A stretch of DNA of 64,000 bases, from assembly GCA_902760755.1 (NCBI GenBank), contig CACWHK010000003.1, positions 62,001 to 126,000 of the forward strand, written 5' to 3'. The position numbers and the translations under genes were made by a program. A model generated the notes under the pieces. That model made no database searches. It saw only the letters and a program-made list of their open reading frames with translations, and had not been told where the DNA came from. This stretch comes from an uncultured Lachnospiraceae bacterium (GTDB lineage Bacteria > Bacillota > Clostridia > Lachnospirales > Lachnospiraceae). Positions 61,869 through 64,000 of the stretch are shown piece after piece (the first letter of the stretch is position 1; each line of letters starts with the position of its first letter).

Positions 61869-63161
61869 TTAATCCTCGAAACGTACGCGAATGGAGTTCG
61901 CGTGTGCAGTAAGACCCTCGGACTCTGCGAAGGTCACGATATCCTTATATACGGGCTCCAGCGCATCCCTTGAATAGGAAATGATGCTGGACTTCTTGAT
62001 GAAATCATCCACACCCAGAGGTGAGAAGAACCGTGCGGTTCCGTTAGTGGGAAGCACGTGATTCGGTCCTGCGAAGTAGTCACCCAGGGGCTCGGAGGAA
62101 TACTCTCCGAGGAAGATGGCTCCGGCATTCTTTACCTTCGTCATCACCTGGAAGGGATCCTTTGTCAGAATCTCCATATGCTCCGGAGCAAGAAGATTTG
62201 CAGTCTCGATGGCATCCTCCATGGATTCAGCCACTAAAATGTATCCGAAGTTATCCAAAGACTTCTCTATGATCTCCTTACGCTCCAGCTCTGCGGTGAA
62301 GCGGTCCGTCCAGTCGGAAACCTCCTCTGACAGCTTCTCACTGGTGGTAACAAGGATGGCGGATGCCAGTTCATCATGCTCAGCCTGGGATAAAAGATCC
62401 GCGGCCACATACTTCGGATTCGGAGTCTCATCTGCCAGAACCAGGATCTCACTGGGGCCGGCGATGGAATCTATGCTGACGTGTCCGAAGACAACGCGCT
62501 TTGCGATTGCCACGAAAATGTTGCCGGGGCCCACGATCTTATCCACCTTCGGGATGGTTGCGGTTCCGTAAGCCAGGGCTGCGATGGCCTGTGCGCCACC
62601 GCATTTGTAGATCTCCGTAACACCCGCTTCCTTTGCTGCAACCAGAGTATTCGGATACACCTTACCCTCGGCATTGCAGGGAGTGCACATTACGATGTGG
62701 GGAACGCCTGCCACACGTGCGGGAACCACGTTCATAAGAACGGTGGAAGGATAGGCTGCCTTTCCGCCCGGAACATATACACCTGCATACTCTACCGGAG
62801 CGATCTTCTGTCCGAGGACGGTTCCGTCCGGCTTTGTGGTGATCCAGCTGTTCCGCTTCTGCAGCTCATGATACTCTTCTATGTTTTTGATGGCCTTCCG
62901 GATCACGGAAAGAAGGGCCGGATCCACGGCATCATACGCCTCCTTGATCTCCGCCTCGGTCACACGCATGGTCTCCGGTGTAAGGGAAGCCTTATCAAAC
63001 TTTGCGGTATATTCGAGAAGTGCCTCATCTCCCCGGGCATGTACCTCTGCCACGATCTCCTTTACGGTAGCCTCATAGGGGCCGTAGTCATCGGGGCTTC
63101 TCTTGATCAGATCCGACAGCAGATTCTGCCGGGTTTCCTTTGTCAGTTTTATGATCCTCAT
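61869..63161 (-). CDS. hisD: Histidinol dehydrogenase
   Basis: HisD oxidises L-histidinol to histidine in two NAD-dependent steps. The 430-residue protein has IDSIAGPSEILVLAD, the DLLSQAEHDELASA zinc/catalytic region and GPNHVLPTNGTARF. AAAGGAGACCGAA precedes the ATG. Confidence 0.95.
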   Translation of the reverse strand: MRIIKLTKETRQNLLSDLIKRSPDDYGPYEATVKEIVAEVHARGDEALLEYTAKFDKASLTPETMRVTEAEIKEAYDAVDPALLSVIRKAIKNIEEYHELQKRNSWITTKPDGTVLGQKIAPVEYAGVYVPGGKAAYPSTVLMNVVPARVAGVPHIVMCTPCNAEGKVYPNTLVAAKEAGVTEIYKCGGAQAIAALAYGTATIPKVDKIVGPGNIFVAIAKRVVFGHVSIDSIAGPSEILVLADETPNPKYVAADLLSQAEHDELASAILVTTSEKLSEEVSDWTDRFTAELERKEIIEKSLDNFGYILVAESMEDAIETANLLAPEHMEILTKDPFQVMTKVKNAGAIFLGEYSSEPLGDYFAGPNHVLPTNGTARFFSPLGVDDFIKKSSIISYSRDALEPVYKDIVTFAESEGLTAHANSIRVRFED

Positions 63162-63173
63162 TTCGGTCTCCTT

Positions 63174-63812
63174 TTATTTAAGTGCATCCGCAACATCCGA
63201 GAGAAACTTCCGGATCCTTGCATGCTCCATCTTAAGACTCACCTGGTTTACAACGATCCTTGCGGAAAGCGGGGTTACCTCTTCCAGCACGGTGAGGCCG
63301 TTCTCCTTCAGGGTGGAACCGGTTTCCACGATATCCACGATCACATCGGAAAGTCCCACGATGGGAGCCAGCTCCACGGAGCCGTTCAGCTTGATGATCT
63401 CAACGCTCTGGTTCTTCTTGTTACGGAAATAATTCTCGGCGATGTTCGGATACTTGGTCGCAACGCGGATGATCTCATTTCGCTTCAGCAGCTCTCTTGC
63501 GCTCTCCGGTCCGCAGACACACATGCGACAGGCCCCGAAGCCAAGATCCATTACCTCATAGAGGTTCCGGTTCTCCTCCAGCAGGGTATCCTTCCCGACC
63601 ACGCCGATATCGGCCACGCCGTATTCCACGTAGGTCGGCACATCACTGGGCTTTGCCAGAAAGAATCGAAGGCCCAGCTCTTCATTTGTGAAGATCAGCT
63701 TCCGGGTGGAAGGGTCCTTCATCTCCTCACAGGTAATTCCGATGGTTTCAAAGAGGGCCATGGATTTTTTTGCAAGTCGTCCCTTGGCCAGGGCAAATGT
63801 AAGATAACGCAT
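63174..63812 (-). CDS. hisG: ATP phosphoribosyltransferase, short form
   Basis: HisG starts histidine synthesis by joining ATP and PRPP. The 212-residue short form lacks the C-terminal regulatory domain and needs HisZ, whose gene seems to precede it. Motifs present are [18 protein letters not shown] and the PRPP loop with [12 protein letters not shown]. Its ATG shares one base with the preceding stop (TAATG). Confidence 0.94.
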   Translation of the reverse strand: MRYLTFALAKGRLAKKSMALFETIGITCEEMKDPSTRKLIFTNEELGLRFFLAKPSDVPTYVEYGVADIGVVGKDTLLEENRNLYEVMDLGFGACRMCVCGPESARELLKRNEIIRVATKYPNIAENYFRNKKNQSVEIIKLNGSVELAPIVGLSDVIVDIVETGSTLKENGLTVLEEVTPLSARIVVNQVSLKMEHARIRKFLSDVADALK

Positions 63813-64000
63813 TAAAAATCCTCCTCTTTTATGTCGGCATAGTTTACTTCCTTCTCTGCCTTCTTCAGCCGGTCACTTACCAGCACACGGTCGCTGGAGA
63901 GGAAGAAATAGACGGTCTTAACGCGGTTCCGGTCCGCATAGGAAAGATACTCGGTGAGAGCATGTCGAACGGACTTCCGGATCAGCTCGGTCTTCACACC
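63812..64000 (-). CDS. hisZ: C-terminal end of the probable ATP phosphoribosyltransferase regulatory subunit (partial)
   Basis: About 62 codons are visible before the window edge; the frame is open to base 64000. The segment [20 protein letters not shown] followed by a short beta strand resembles the C-terminal part of HisZ, a HisRS-like protein that activates short-form HisG. The assignment relies largely on its place just before short hisG. Confidence 0.55.
   Translation of the reverse strand, partial: GVKTELIRKSVRHALTEYLSYADRNRVKTVYFFLSSDRVLVSDRLKKAEKEVNYADIKEEDF

Noticed and set aside
1-64000. tRNA, rRNA or CRISPR loci
   Set aside because: Intergenic gaps were read through; no CCA-type cloverleaf, rRNA segment or spaced direct repeats were seen.

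Overview
The window looks like chromosomal DNA of a Gram-positive anaerobe of the Clostridia, most likely Lachnospiraceae. The evidence is the gene neighbourhoods (mreCD-mrdA-rodA-mgsA; yggS-sepF-divIVA-lspA-rluD; miaB-mutS-mutL-miaA), a very long class B PBP2, a HisIE with an extra HisF-like domain, DUF4428/DUF4153/DUF3737 proteins and AGGAGG-type ribosome sites with frequent TTG/GTG starts. I see no rRNA, tRNA, CRISPR array, insertion sequence or prophage. Genes are densely packed; no gene-free stretch exceeds about 205 bases.

Left part (1-7.7 kb): the end of a probable sugar-binding protein, a YesL-type membrane protein, a YesN-type response regulator without a kinase beside it, an esterase and an unknown membrane protein, then xylB and xylA. 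The xylA reading frame lacks about 36 codons that normally encode the loop carrying two metal ligands. From 7.8 to 8.3 kb lies a small LysM membrane protein whose promoter carries two LexA-type boxes, which fits an SOS division inhibitor of the YneA kind.

Middle part (8.4-41.7 kb, all plus strand): tRNA modification and mismatch repair (miaB, mutS, mutL, miaA), a methionine gamma-lyase-like protein, radC, the elongation machinery (mreC, mreD, PBP2, rodA), an MgsA-like protein that has lost key catalytic residues, a DD-carboxypeptidase, a HlyD-like adaptor, the division group yggS-sepF-divIVA, lspA, rluD, two transporters (CDF, MATE), small unknown membrane proteins, an S66 peptidase, an FtsX-type ABC exporter, deoD, a DUF3737 beta-helix protein and a XerC-like recombinase. 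The recombinase has an unusual leader: a promoter followed directly by an intrinsic terminator, flanked by inverted repeats.

Right part (41.7-64 kb, all minus strand, read right to left): the histidine genes hisZ(partial)-hisG-hisD-hisB-hisIE, a 53-codon membrane protein coupled to alaS, a lipoprotein, rpsU, phoH, ybeY, a YerB-type lipoprotein, two FAD enzymes, then proB and proA. Between proB and proA lie three paralogous membrane proteins with Gly/Ser/Arg/Phe-rich N-termini plus 5-formyl-THF cyclo-ligase. The series ends with a patatin-like lipase carrying a 13-residue tandem repeat, a cytidylate-kinase-like protein and a DUF4153 membrane protein.

Most promising leads: the three-paralog cluster inside proBA, the recombinase leader, the xylA metal-loop deletion, the SOS-controlled LysM gene, and a 27-bp dif-like palindrome with two partial relatives inside genes.
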